A stretch of 64,000 nucleotides of DNA from Sphingobium lignivorans (GCF_014203955.1 NZ_JACHKA010000001.1:1240001-1304000); one strand, 5' to 3'. Positions 27,106-36,956 are shown, counted from the stretch's first letter. A program made the numbers and translations. The notes: a model not told the origin generated them from the letters alone.

Positions 27106-28236
27106 ATGATTGATATTGGCGTTACGCATGTCGGCAGTCTGCCTCGTGGCCCGGAGCTCACGCCGCTCCTCATCGCCCGTGACCATGGCGAGCCTTATGA
27201 TGTCGAGGAATTCGACCGGGTCGTTCAGGCGGCGATCGATCAGGCCGTTGAGCGACAGGTCGCGTCCGGCGTCACGATCGTGTCGGATGGCGAACTGGGC
27301 AAGGTCGGCTATTCGACATATATCATCGAGCGTCTTGAAGGTTTTGGCGGACATAGTCCCCGCAAGCCCGCGCTGGACCTGGCTCCTTATCCCGACCTGC
27401 GAAAGAAGCTGGCGGCGATCATGGGAGATCAGGAGTTTACGCGCGCCTCCTGCATCTCTCAGGTGAAGCTCAAGAATCTTGACCCTTGCCACGAGGATAT
27501 TGCCCGCTTCTCGAAAGCCATCGAGCGCAAGGGCGACGGCGTGCGTGGTTTCATGAACGCGGCTTCGCCGGGGCTCATCACGGCTTTCCAGCCCAACGCT
27601 TATTATCCCACTCACGAGGCCTATCTTGCCGATCTCGTGACGGCGATGCGTCCGGAATATGAAGCGATCATTGCCGCGGGATTCGATCTGCAGCTCGATT
27701 GCCCGGATCTCGCCATGTCCCGCCACACGGGCTACCAGGACCTCTCCGACGAGGATTTCGTGAAGGTGGCCGAGGCGAATGTCGAGGCGCTCAATGCGGC
27801 GACAGAAGGACTGCCGCGCGATCGCCTGCGGATGCATATCTGTTGGGGCAATTATGAAGGGCCGCATGATTGCGACATCGATCTTGCGAAGGTGTTGCCG
27901 ACGATCCTGCGCGCGCGCCCCGGCACGCTGCTTTTCGAGGGTGCCAATCCGCGCCACGAGCATGAATGGGCGGTGTGGCGCGACGCAAAATTGCCGGACG
28001 ATGTCATTCTGGCACCGGGCCTGATCGACAGCTGCTCCAATTATGTGGAGCATCCCGAACTGGTCGCGCAACGCATCGAGCGCTTTGCGGCGTTCGTCGG
28101 TCCCGAGCGCGTGGTCGCCAGCACGGACTGCGGCTTCGGCACGTTTGCCGGCTACGGAAAGATCGACCCGGAAGTTGCCTGGAAGAAGCTCGCCGCGCTC
28201 AGCGAAGGCGCGCGCATTGCTGCTGCGAGGCTCTGA
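27106..28236 (+). CDS. MetE-like zinc-dependent (thiol) methyl/alkyltransferase
   Basis: A 376-residue protein of the UROD/MetE-like superfamily, the length of stand-alone C-terminal MetE domains. ATG 27106 follows GGAGAT. The zinc site is visible as H244 and C246 (RMHICWGN) plus C342 (STDCGFG). The N-terminus has THVGSLPR and SDGELGK, typical of MetE-like proteins. Family members include methionine synthase fragments and epoxyalkane:coenzyme M transferase, all activating a thiol on zinc. It could use methyl groups from demethylation or conjugate a thiol to an electrophile. The divergent TonB receptor suggests an imported substrate rather than housekeeping methionine synthesis. Confidence 0.75.
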   Translation: MIDIGVTHVGSLPRGPELTPLLIARDHGEPYDVEEFDRVVQAAIDQAVERQVASGVTIVSDGELGKVGYSTYIIERLEGFGGHSPRKPALDLAPYPDLRKKLAAIMGDQEFTRASCISQVKLKNLDPCHEDIARFSKAIERKGDGVRGFMNAASPGLITAFQPNAYYPTHEAYLADLVTAMRPEYEAIIAAGFDLQLDCPDLAMSRHTGYQDLSDEDFVKVAEANVEALNAATEGLPRDRLRMHICWGNYEGPHDCDIDLAKVLPTILRARPGTLLFEGANPRHEHEWAVWRDAKLPDDVILAPGLIDSCSNYVEHPELVAQRIERFAAFVGPERVVASTDCGFGTFAGYGKIDPEVAWKKLAALSEGARIAAARL

Positions 28237-28302
28237 CGACGCGTGTCATTTGCGTAGGGGGCAGGCCCCGGTAGCAACACAGAATATCGGGAATTGCAGG
28301 GG

Positions 28303-28336
28303 GGGGGGCAGATCCGACTTTGCCCCCCTCGTTCTT
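28303..28336 (+). terminator. Intrinsic terminator after the MetE-like gene
   Basis: Stem GGGGGGCA / TGCCCCCC with a 10-base loop, followed by TCGTTCTTT. It lies in the convergent gap between the MetE-like gene and the first MFS gene. Ten consecutive G bases (28299-28308) precede it and would be prone to length errors in sequencing, which does not affect any gene. Confidence 0.7.
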
Positions 28337-28356
28337 TACCAAGCCAATAGCCAGTC

Positions 28357-29616
28357 TCAGGTCGCTGCCGCCGCCTTCTTTCTCAGCTGGGAAGGAGCCG
28401 TCTCGTCGAGGAACATCGCCACCACGCCCGAGACGATGGCGAGGCCGAGCATGATCCAGAGAGGCGCGGAAAGGTCGGTGGCGTCGGCCGCCATGCCCGC
28501 GAGCACAGGCGAGAAGACGCCGCCCAGCACTTCCGCCACGCCCATGGTCAGGCCAAGCGCCGTCGCGGCATGCCTTGGGTCCACGCTCTCCGAGGGAACA
28601 GTGGCCATGAACATCGGGAAGATGCCGTTCATGGACCATCCGATGAAGAACAGCAGCGCCATCACCCATGCGGGGCCGTGATAATAGATGGCAGCCAAAG
28701 GCAGGATGATGCCGACAAAGGGCATGACGATCATCACCGGTCGCCGGCCGATCCGGTCTGAAAGCCCTGCCACGGCGAAGCTCGCGACGGCGGCGGAGAT
28801 TCCCAGCGTGCCCATCAGCCAGCCCATGGTCTCGGGCGCGAAGCCCCGCATCCGGGTGAGGAAGATCGGCATGAAGGCCCAGCAGATCACCAGATAGGAA
28901 ACCAGCAGCACGCCCAGCGCCACGCAGATGAGGATGTTGCGACGGAGTAGCACGTGCAGTGTGCCATGCTTCTCTTCCATCATGCCCGGCCGGGCGCGGG
29001 GTGGCGGCGCGGCTTCATCGATGAGCCACCAGAGCAGCAATGCGCTGATAATGCCGGGAATGCCGGCAAGATAGAAAGCCGATCGCCAGCCGAATGTTTC
29101 GGCGAAGAGCACAAGCAACACCGGAGCCGCGAACGATCCCAGCAGGCTGGAGCCCAGATTCTGCGCCACGCCCTGCGCGATGCCGCGACGCTCAGGCGCC
29201 ACGTCGCTGGCGATCATGGCATGGCTGATCGGCATGATGCCGCCTTCGGCAGCGCCCATCAGCAGTCGTGCGCCGAGCAGCATGGCGAAGGACGAGGCGA
29301 GGCCGCTGAGAAAGGAGCAGAGCGAAAAGGCAAAGGTGGCGAGGATCAGAAGGCGTTTGCGACTGCCCAGCATGTCCGACAGTTTGCCGATCCCCAGAGC
29401 GGCCAACGCCCAGGTGAGCGAGAGGCCGCTTGCCAGCGCGCCCACCTGCGTATGGGTGAGCTGCAACTCCGGCTGAACGAACGGCATCAGGAAATTGAGC
29501 GCGTTGCGATCGAAGAAGACGATCCCGAAATTGAGGCTCAGCAATGCCACAAGAAGGATCTGATAACGCGGGGAGCGCGTGGTACCCGGCGCTGTGGGCA
29601 GATCGGACGACATCAA
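28357..29616 (-). CDS. MFS transporter, aromatic-acid/anion symporter type (copy 1)
   Basis: A 419-residue major facilitator with 12 predicted helices and the family loop motif GKLSDMLGSRKRLL between helices 2 and 3, repeated as SDRIGRRPVMIV between helices 8 and 9. The FFDRNALNFLMPFV start and AAEGGIMPISHAMIA block place it with the anion:cation symporters (ExuT/GudP-like, including aromatic-acid carriers). It is a clear paralogue of the next upstream gene (52 bp away), with the same length and nearly the same motifs. It is the last gene of a six-gene minus-strand operon and likely imports the compound that operon degrades. Confidence 0.85.
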   Translation of the reverse strand: MMSSDLPTAPGTTRSPRYQILLVALLSLNFGIVFFDRNALNFLMPFVQPELQLTHTQVGALASGLSLTWALAALGIGKLSDMLGSRKRLLILATFAFSLCSFLSGLASSFAMLLGARLLMGAAEGGIMPISHAMIASDVAPERRGIAQGVAQNLGSSLLGSFAAPVLLVLFAETFGWRSAFYLAGIPGIISALLLWWLIDEAAPPPRARPGMMEEKHGTLHVLLRRNILICVALGVLLVSYLVICWAFMPIFLTRMRGFAPETMGWLMGTLGISAAVASFAVAGLSDRIGRRPVMIVMPFVGIILPLAAIYYHGPAWVMALLFFIGWSMNGIFPMFMATVPSESVDPRHAATALGLTMGVAEVLGGVFSPVLAGMAADATDLSAPLWIMLGLAIVSGVVAMFLDETAPSQLRKKAAAAT

Positions 29617-29668
29617 CCTTGCCTCCGGAAAGAGCCTGTTCGGAAGGAGCGGTATCCTGGCCTTTGCA

Positions 29669-30901
29669 TCATGACTGTCCTCCCACGCGGGCCGGGGCGG
29701 TCTCCCGCAGGAAGGTCGCCACCACGCCGCTCACAAGGGCAAGCGCGATCAGCATCCAGAGAAAGGCGGAGGGGCCAAAGGCATCATTCAGGACGCCACC
29801 GATCGGCGGACCGAACACCCCGCCCAGGATCTCGCACGAGCCCATCGCCAGGCCAAGCACAGTGGCATGGTGGCGCGCATCGACGCTCTCGGACGGGATC
29901 GTCGCCATGAAAATGGGGAAGATGCCGTTCACGGCCCAGCCGATGAAGAAGATCGCCGCCAGCACATAAGCTGGTCCGTCGAAATAGAGCGCGCCCAGCG
30001 GCCCCAGCACGGAGAGGAAGGGCAGGGCCACCATGACCGGCTTGCGCCCGATCCGGTCGGAAAGGCCGGAGATCAGAAAGCTGTAGAGCGCGGCGGCGAG
30101 GCCCAGCGAGCCCATCAGCCAGCCCATCGACGGACCGTCCATACCGCGCTGTTGCGTGAGATAGAGCGGCATGAAGGCCCAGGTCGTCACGAAATGCGCG
30201 ACCATGAGGACGCCGACCACGACGCAGATGAGGATATTGCGGGTGCCGAGCGCCTGCCTGATCGTCATTCGGTCAGCGGCGTTGGCGGGAGAAGACGGCC
30301 GCTTCGGTTCATCCAGCGCGAACCAGATGATGATCGCGCTCAGGATGCCCGGGATGCCCGCCAGAAAGAAGGCCTCGCGCCAGCCGAACGCGGCCGCGAA
30401 CGGAATGAGGATCACCGGCGCGAGGAAGCTGCCGAGCAGGTTGGAGCCGAGATTCTGAGCCACGCCCTGCGCCAGTCCGCGCCATTTGGGCGAGACTTCC
30501 GTGGCCACCATGGCGTGGCTGATCGGCATCACCCCGCCTTCTGCCGCGCCCATCAGCAGCCGGGCGCCGAGCAGGAAGGCGAAACTGGACGCAAGGCCGG
30601 TCAGGAAGGAGCAGAGGGAGAAGGCGATCGTGGAGAGCACCAGCAGCATCTTGCGGTTCCCGATCGTGTCGGAAAGCTTGCCGATGCCGAAAGCGGCAAT
30701 GGCCCACGTAAAGCTGAGCCCGCCCGCGAGCAGGCCGATCTGCGTCTGCGTCAGCCCGAGTTCGGGCTGAACATAGGGCATCAGCACGTTGAGCGCTTGC
30801 CGGTCGAAGAACACGATGCCGAAATTGAGGCTGAGCAGGCCGACGAGCCACGACTGATAGCCTGCCCCGCGCCGCCCAGCGCTTTCCTGATTCCCCTCCA
30901 C
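29669..30901 (-). CDS. MFS transporter, aromatic-acid/anion symporter type (copy 2)
   Basis: A 410-residue paralogue of the adjacent transporter, with 12 helices, GKLSDTIGNRKMLL and SDRIGRKPVMVA loops and the same FFDRQALNVLMPYV N-terminal helix. It starts at GTG 30901 after a purine-rich GGAGAAGAGGG. Two side-by-side copies in one operon may carry two related substrates or stereoisomers. The CmcJ-like gene lies 69 bp upstream on the same strand. No periplasmic binding protein is present. Confidence 0.85.
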   Translation of the reverse strand: MEGNQESAGRRGAGYQSWLVGLLSLNFGIVFFDRQALNVLMPYVQPELGLTQTQIGLLAGGLSFTWAIAAFGIGKLSDTIGNRKMLLVLSTIAFSLCSFLTGLASSFAFLLGARLLMGAAEGGVMPISHAMVATEVSPKWRGLAQGVAQNLGSNLLGSFLAPVILIPFAAAFGWREAFFLAGIPGILSAIIIWFALDEPKRPSSPANAADRMTIRQALGTRNILICVVVGVLMVAHFVTTWAFMPLYLTQQRGMDGPSMGWLMGSLGLAAALYSFLISGLSDRIGRKPVMVALPFLSVLGPLGALYFDGPAYVLAAIFFIGWAVNGIFPIFMATIPSESVDARHHATVLGLAMGSCEILGGVFGPPIGGVLNDAFGPSAFLWMLIALALVSGVVATFLRETAPARVGGQS

Positions 30902-30970
30902 GCCCTCTTCTCCGGTCAGGCCTGTTCTGATTCTCCTATCTGTGTAGATGTTTCGCGCATCTTTCCAGTG

Positions 30971-31816
30971 CTATTTCCTGGTGAAATAGGCCACCGCGCG
31001 AAACTCGATGCTCTCGCGCACATGCGCATCGGCGCTGGTGCGGTTCTCGAAGGCGCAATGCAGCGCGCGCCAGGCACGGCGATGATCGCTGTCATGGAAT
31101 TTTATGAGGATGACCTCCTCCCGATGCATGTCCGGATACCACCACCAGCGATGCGCCGGGCTGGCATGGAACAGAGCGCTCGCCCCGAGGGTCTCCTCCC
31201 CGGGGATGGGTGCTGAGAGCTCTTCGTCGCTCGGCAATGCTGGAACGTCGATCTTGACGTTGCGGATTTCCGGATCGTCCCGCGTACTCTCGAAATCGCA
31301 CAGGGCGAGCGGCCAGTCCTGCGGCGGATCGGACAGGGGGCGCCAGACGCTGAGGATGAGAAAGCGCCGCAAGGGCGGTCCATCCGGCCGGGCGCGACGG
31401 TAGCGGTTCTGCGCGATACGATGCGCGGTCGGCGTGTCGAAATCGACATGCGCGCGGGCGGCGGGGCGCTGGATGCGGCCGTCGGGGCCGGCGCTCGATC
31501 GAAGCTCGGCGCCCATCGGCAGGACGAGATCAGCGCCGGTCCTTTCCTGCACGATCCGCACGATTTCCTCGGCATAGGCGCTTGTGGGGCTGGCGGCCTC
31601 GCGTGGGTCGGCCACGAGGGACGGGCGATGCAGCAGTTCGAAACCATGGGTGTCCAGCGCCGGGGCCGGCGTTGCCGTTCGGGCGTTTCGCAGCGTGACT
31701 GGCACGTCCACGAAGCGGCCGGTGGAAAGCCGCCCGTCCGGTGCCCAGTAGAAGCGATTGATGTGCGAATCCGGCGCGAGATAGCCGATGGTGGCTCCGA
31801 GCTGGTCCCGCGCCAT
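30971..31816 (-). CDS. CmcJ/NvfI-like oxidoreductase
   Basis: A 281-residue protein resembling the CmcJ/NvfI group (named after the cephamycin 7-alpha-methoxylation partner CmcJ and the fungal NvfI). The landmarks are the central AHVDFDTPTAHRIAQNRY, the LILSVWRPLSDPPQDWPLAL block and the late WWYPDMHREEVILIKFHDS, with conserved His and Asp residues that may bind iron. The biochemical role of bacterial members is mostly unknown; some act like 2-oxoglutarate oxygenases. It lies 5 bp downstream of the thioesterase stop in the six-gene operon, so it probably acts on the same aromatic or acyl compound. Confidence 0.65.
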   Translation of the reverse strand: MARDQLGATIGYLAPDSHINRFYWAPDGRLSTGRFVDVPVTLRNARTATPAPALDTHGFELLHRPSLVADPREAASPTSAYAEEIVRIVQERTGADLVLPMGAELRSSAGPDGRIQRPAARAHVDFDTPTAHRIAQNRYRRARPDGPPLRRFLILSVWRPLSDPPQDWPLALCDFESTRDDPEIRNVKIDVPALPSDEELSAPIPGEETLGASALFHASPAHRWWWYPDMHREEVILIKFHDSDHRRAWRALHCAFENRTSADAHVRESIEFRAVAYFTRK

Positions 31817-31821
31817 CGGTC

Positions 31822-32271
31822 TCAGGCAGCGGGGCCGAACATGGCCCGGATGTCATCGGGCACGCGCTCGGCACGCATCCCGCCCGGACGCTCGGCATCG
31901 CGGACGGTCCACACGCGCTTCTCGGTGCCCTCGACGCAGGGGTGCCCATCCTTCAGCAGGCGGTGACGGATGGTGAAGGAGGAGTTGCCGAAATCCGGCG
32001 CTTCCACTTCCAGCACCACATCGTCGCCATAAGCGGCGGGGCGCATGAAACGGGCCGACACATCGACCATCGGGAAGCCAACGACGCCGCGCGTCTTCAC
32101 CATGTCCCTCTTGCGCACGCCCAGCGCCTTCTCGAACAGCATGATGGTGCTTTCGCCGAACATCTCCAGGAAGCGTGGCGCGTAGACGATGCCCGCCGGA
32201 TCGCAATGGCCCCATTCGATCCGATAGGGGCGGGAGAGGAAAGGCGTGAACGCGCGCGGCTCGTCGGTCAT
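31822..32271 (-). CDS. Hotdog-fold acyl-CoA thioesterase (4-hydroxybenzoyl-CoA type)
   Basis: A 149-residue thioesterase of the YbgC/4-hydroxybenzoyl-CoA group. The signature IEWGHCDPAGIVYAPRFLEM (about residues 18-37) includes the catalytic Asp. ATG 32271 overlaps the upstream gene's stop by ATGA; a much longer open frame upstream in this phase is only antisense noise. The enzyme would release a free acid from an aryl- or acyl-CoA. Its place between an NTF2-like protein and a CmcJ-like oxidoreductase suggests side-chain degradation of an imported aromatic compound. Confidence 0.85.
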   Translation of the reverse strand: MTDEPRAFTPFLSRPYRIEWGHCDPAGIVYAPRFLEMFGESTIMLFEKALGVRKRDMVKTRGVVGFPMVDVSARFMRPAAYGDDVVLEVEAPDFGNSSFTIRHRLLKDGHPCVEGTEKRVWTVRDAERPGGMRAERVPDDIRAMFGPAA

Positions 32272-32711
32272 GGGGCGAAGTCCAGTCCGCCGATCCGTTC
32301 CGCGAACCGCCAGCCCTCGGCGGTCTTGCACAGGCGGTCCGTATAGGTTCCGATCAGCGGGCCGCTGGGATCGCGGATCGGCAGGCCACCGTCCGGGTTC
32401 GCGGAGCCCTGATAGAGCAGGATGATGCTCTTTGCCGTCGCTTCCGTCTCGCTGATCACGTCCACCACGACATTGGAGACGACATGACGCGCGGCCCGGG
32501 CGGGGCGGGCGAGAAAAGCGGCGAGGATGGCATCGCGACCGATGACCGGCTTGTCCGGCGCGCTGGGGCGGGCCATTTGCCCATCCTCCGCATAGAGCGC
32601 CGCCACCGCTTCCCAGTCCGCCGCGTCGTTGAGCAGCGTATATTGGTTGATGAGCCGGGTGCAGTCCCACTCGATCGCGCGGCGGGTGATTTCGTCGAGG
32701 GCCATGCTCAT
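32268..32711 (-). CDS. NTF2/SnoaL-like protein, cytoplasmic
   Basis: A 147-residue NTF2-like protein of the SnoaL_4 group, with no signal peptide. The landmarks are DCTRLINQYTLLNDAADWEA, ALYAEDGQM, RDAILAAFLARPARAARHVV and the terminal RLCKTAEGWRFAERI. This subgroup includes small ring-hydroxylating dioxygenase-beta-like proteins, dehydratases and isomerases. It is joined by four-base overlaps to the aldo/keto reductase upstream and the thioesterase downstream, which argues for a dedicated enzymatic step in that pathway. Confidence 0.78.
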   Translation of the reverse strand: MSMALDEITRRAIEWDCTRLINQYTLLNDAADWEAVAALYAEDGQMARPSAPDKPVIGRDAILAAFLARPARAARHVVSNVVVDVISETEATAKSIILLYQGSANPDGGLPIRDPSGPLIGTYTDRLCKTAEGWRFAERIGGLDFAP

Positions 32712-33733
32712 GCCTGCGCGGTTTCTTCGGGCAGCAGCTCCGTATCGATCTGCGTTTGCGGCCCGGCCGGGTAGCGCGGGCCGGCGACGGCACCCGGCGC
32801 GAAGATGGCATCGACCTGCGCGATGGCATCGGCCGGAAGAGAGAGGTGCGCGGCCGCGACATTCTCCTCGAGATGCGCGATGGAGCGGGTGCCGGGAATG
32901 GCGATGATGCCCGGCGCGCGCGCGAGGACCCAGGCGAGGCTGAGTTGCGCGGGGGCGATATCGAGCTCTGCCGCCAGCGCATTGAACCGTTGGGCGAGCT
33001 CCAGATTATGGCTGAAATTCGGCTCCTGGAAGCGCGGCATGGGGATGCGGATGTCGCCGGGCGCGAAATTCGTGTCCGTGATCGAGCCGGCGAGCATCCC
33101 GCGTGCCAGCGGCGAGAAAGCGACGAAGGCGATGCCCAGGTCTCGGCACGCCTCCAGCACCGCCACTTCCGGGTTGCGGACCCAGGGAGAATATTCCGAC
33201 TGGACCGCCGCGATGGGGTGCACCGCATGAGCGCGGCGGACGGTCGCCGCGGACATCTCGGACAGGCCGATGGCGCCGATCTTGCCGGCTTCCTTCGCGC
33301 GGACCAGCGCGCCGATCGACTCCTCGATGGGGACGTTCCGGTCGAGGCGATGCATGTAATAAAGGTCGATATAATCGGTGTTCAGGCGCTCGAGCGAGCG
33401 CTCCAGCGAACCCGCGATGGTCTCCGGCCGCCCGTCGAGCACGCGGTTGCCGTCGATCAGATCGAGGACGCATTTGCTCGCCAGATGATAGTCCTGCCGC
33501 CGGTGGCCGACGGCCTTGGCGAGCAGAGTCTCGTTCTTGCCCCCGCCATAGAGCGCGGCGCTGTCCAGATGCGTCACGCCGATGTCCAGCGCGTGGTTGA
33601 GCAGCCGGATCGCATCCTCCTCGCTCGGCGAGACGTCATAGGCGTGGCTGAGGTTCATGCAGCCCAGGCTGATGGCGGAGACGGCGATCCCGCCGAGCGG
33701 GCGCGTGGGGAGGGGCGTGGATGGCAAGGTCAT
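32708..33733 (-). CDS. Aldo/keto reductase
   Basis: A 341-residue NADPH-dependent aldo/keto reductase. ATG 33733 starts the conserved RPLGGIAVSAISLGCMNLS segment; the open frame further upstream is not family-like. The catalytic tetrad is visible: Asp and Tyr in THLDSAALYGGG, Lys in LASKCVLD and His in YYMHRLD. C-terminal NADPH-binding residues lie in IPGTRSIAHLEENV. It is probably the first gene of the minus-strand operon running down to the MFS pair. A carbonyl on an aromatic side chain is a reasonable but unproven substrate. Confidence 0.88.
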   Translation of the reverse strand: MTLPSTPLPTRPLGGIAVSAISLGCMNLSHAYDVSPSEEDAIRLLNHALDIGVTHLDSAALYGGGKNETLLAKAVGHRRQDYHLASKCVLDLIDGNRVLDGRPETIAGSLERSLERLNTDYIDLYYMHRLDRNVPIEESIGALVRAKEAGKIGAIGLSEMSAATVRRAHAVHPIAAVQSEYSPWVRNPEVAVLEACRDLGIAFVAFSPLARGMLAGSITDTNFAPGDIRIPMPRFQEPNFSHNLELAQRFNALAAELDIAPAQLSLAWVLARAPGIIAIPGTRSIAHLEENVAAAHLSLPADAIAQVDAIFAPGAVAGPRYPAGPQTQIDTELLPEETAQA

Positions 33734-33945
33734 GCGGGGCTTCTGTCCCCGGTCATCCCAAAAATCAATGTCGGGATGCATGGAACGCGCTGCGCGGGGG
33801 ATGAAGCGCCCGCGCAGAGGGGGCTGGAAGAGCGTTCGCAGGGGCGACACGTTTCCGACGGGTGGCTGAGGCCGCGAAAAGGGCGGATAAGCTGGGCTGG
33901 CGCGGGATGAGACGGGAGAATTGGCGGACAGATCAGGACATATCT

Positions 33946-34335
33946 TCAGGGGGTGCCAGCAGGAAGGTCGAACTGCTGCTCGACCCACTGCCAGAAGGCC
34001 CTTGAGCTATGGGCGACCGACTGCGCCGCGATCCTATATTGTTGGACGTTGTCGCGCACGCGGATCACTGGCCAATCCGCCTGATTGCGCGAGTTTTCGG
34101 TGCGAAAGGCCGCCAGAAGCCGCGTTCCCTGAGCCAACAACTCGGGTTCGGCCTTGAGCTGCGGGTCGGTCTCCAGCGCGTTGCCCAGACGGGCGAATTC
34201 GAGGACCAGATCGCGCCGAAGCATCACGAATTCGCTTGCAGTGCTCGGTTCGAGCCGGGGGCCAAGCTCGACGATGCGCTTCTCCACAGCCGCGAACGAC
34301 TTGAGGGCATCGGTCAGTACGGCGCCGGCGCGCAT
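33946..34335 (-). CDS. Small helical hypothetical protein
   Basis: A 129-residue protein, not recognised. The start at 34335 is chosen for the AGGAGAGG just upstream; a longer reading adds 17 low-complexity residues. The sequence is charged and mostly helical (RIVELGPRLE, LRRDLVLEFARLGNALE, QWVEQQFDLP), with no membrane segment or signal peptide. It lies between the aldo/keto reductase operon and the ligC terminator, on the same strand as both. Nothing ties it to aromatic degradation. Confidence 0.55.
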   Translation of the reverse strand: MRAGAVLTDALKSFAAVEKRIVELGPRLEPSTASEFVMLRRDLVLEFARLGNALETDPQLKAEPELLAQGTRLLAAFRTENSRNQADWPVIRVRDNVQQYRIAAQSVAHSSRAFWQWVEQQFDLPAGTP

Positions 34336-34459
34336 GGCATTCCTCTCCTTCGATGCCGGCCCGCCTTGTCGGGGTGCCGGGGCCATGTTCGTGGCCTTCT
34401 ATTGTCTCTTTGTGACGGTTCCACCGCCATGATGCAATGACGGCGTGCCCGCCGCCAAG

Positions 34460-34491
34460 AAAAAAGCCTTGCCAGATTGCTCCGGCAAGGC
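34460..34491 (-). terminator. Intrinsic terminator of the ligJABC operon
   Basis: On the minus strand, an 8-bp stem GCCTTGCC / GGCAAGGC with a 10-base loop is followed by TTTTTTCTTGG. It starts 25 bases after the ligC stop. This is the clearest rho-independent terminator in the window and marks the end of the lig transcript. Confidence 0.9.
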
Positions 34492-34516
34492 TTCCGTTTC
34501 ATTCCGGTGCAGGTTT

Positions 34517-35465
34517 TCAGCCCTGCTTTTCGAGCTGGACCTCGAGTTCGCCCAGCACCCGATAGCAATCGAGCACTCTGGCCACCGACGAATTGGGCTC
34601 GCGACCTTCGCGGATCGCTGCGATGAATTCCCGATCCTGCAGTTCGATTCCGTTCATCGACACATCGACCTTGCTGACGTCCACGGGTTCTTCCTTGCCG
34701 GTCACCAGATCGTCGTAGCGCGCGATCCAGGTGCCGTTGTCGCAGATGTAGCGGAAGAAGGTGCCGAGCGGCCCGTCATTGTTGAACGAGAGGGACAGGG
34801 TGCAGATCGCGCCCGTCTCGCTCTTGAGCTGGATCGACATGTCCATGGCGATGCCGAGCTCGGGATGGATCGGCCCCTGCACGGCATTGGCCTGCACGAT
34901 CTTGCCGGCCCTGATAAGCGAACAGGTCCACCGTATGCGCGGCATGGTGCCAGAGCAGATGGTCCGTCCAGGACCGCGGCTCGCCCTTGGCGTTCATGTT
35001 CTTGCGGCGGAAGAAATAGGTCTGCACGTCCATCTGCTGGATGGCGAGCTCGCCGGCCACGATCTTGTTATGGATATACTGGTGGCTCGGGTTGAAGCGA
35101 CGAGTGTGGCCGACCATGCAGACGAGGCCGGTTTCCTGGCTCTTCTTCATCACCGCTTCGGCATCGGCCCAGCTGTCCGCCAGCGGGATTTCCACCTGAA
35201 CATGCTTGCCGGCATTCATGCAGGCTATGGCCTGCTCGGCATGCATCTGGGTGGGCGTGCAGAGGATCACCGCGTCGACATCGTCACGGGCGAGCGCTTC
35301 GGAAAGATCGGTGCCGCTGTGCTTCGCGCCATATTTCGCGGCGACTTCCGCGGCCTGTTCGGCTTTGCGGCTGATGATCGAGACGATCTCCACGCCGTCG
35401 ATATTCTTGAGGCCGTCGAGATGTTTTTCGCCGAATGCGCCGGCGCCTGCGAGAGCTATTCTCAT
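34517..35465 (-). pseudogene. ligC: 4-carboxy-2-hydroxymuconate-6-semialdehyde dehydrogenase, frameshifted
   Basis: LigC is an NADP-dependent dehydrogenase of the Gfo/Idh/MocA fold. It oxidises the hemiacetal of the LigAB product to 2-pyrone-4,6-dicarboxylate. Residues 1-185 read normally from ATG 35465 (Rossmann motif LAGAGAFGEKH, CTPTQMHAEQA, EIPLADS) up to HTVDLFAYQ. There one extra C within CCC at 34909-34911 shifts the frame. Removing it restores GKIVQANAVQGPIHPE and the rest, down to LEVQLEKQG, giving 315 residues, the SYK-6 length as I recall it. As written the product is 229 residues with a scrambled tail after residue 185. The downstream half is well preserved, so this is either a very recent mutation or a base-call error. 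It has its own AAGGA site, 151 bp after ligB. Confidence 0.9.
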
Positions 35466-35487
35466 GGGGCAGTCCTTTCACATGAGC

Positions 35488-35605
35488 GCCCTCTCACCTG
35501 CAGGGAGAGGGCCGGGAAGGGGGATTGCGAGGAGGGGAGGAGCGGGCTGACGCCGCAGCGTGGCCGACCCCTCTCCCAACCCTCTCCCCTCGAGAGGGGA
35601 GAGGG
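35488..35605. repeat. Two hairpin repeats in the ligB-ligC gap
   Basis: Two CCCTCTC-rich inverted repeats occupy the 151-bp gap between ligB and ligC: GCCCTCTC / GAGAGGGC at 35488-35512, and a 12-bp-arm palindrome CCCTCTCCCCTC-GA-GAGGGGAGAGGG at 35580-35605. The related arms suggest a REP-like intergenic element. As RNA hairpins inside the operon they could lower ligC expression relative to ligAB or protect the upstream mRNA. Confidence 0.7.
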
Positions 35606-35616
35606 TCAGTGGACGA

Positions 35617-36946
<1,330 letters not shown>

Positions 36947-36956
36947 ATGGTCCTCT

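Noticed and set aside
28299..28308. Run of ten G bases as a phase-variation tract
   Set aside because: It lies between two gene ends and forms part of a terminator stem, with no promoter or coding region that length changes could switch.
31822..33228. Long reading of the thioesterase gene to 468 codons
   Set aside because: Only the last 149 codons are family-like and they start with a coupled ATGA; the rest is antisense-phase noise over two genes.
34445..35095. 216-codon plus-strand frame over ligC
   Set aside because: It is antisense to ligC, whose conserved protein sequence continues on both sides of the frameshift.
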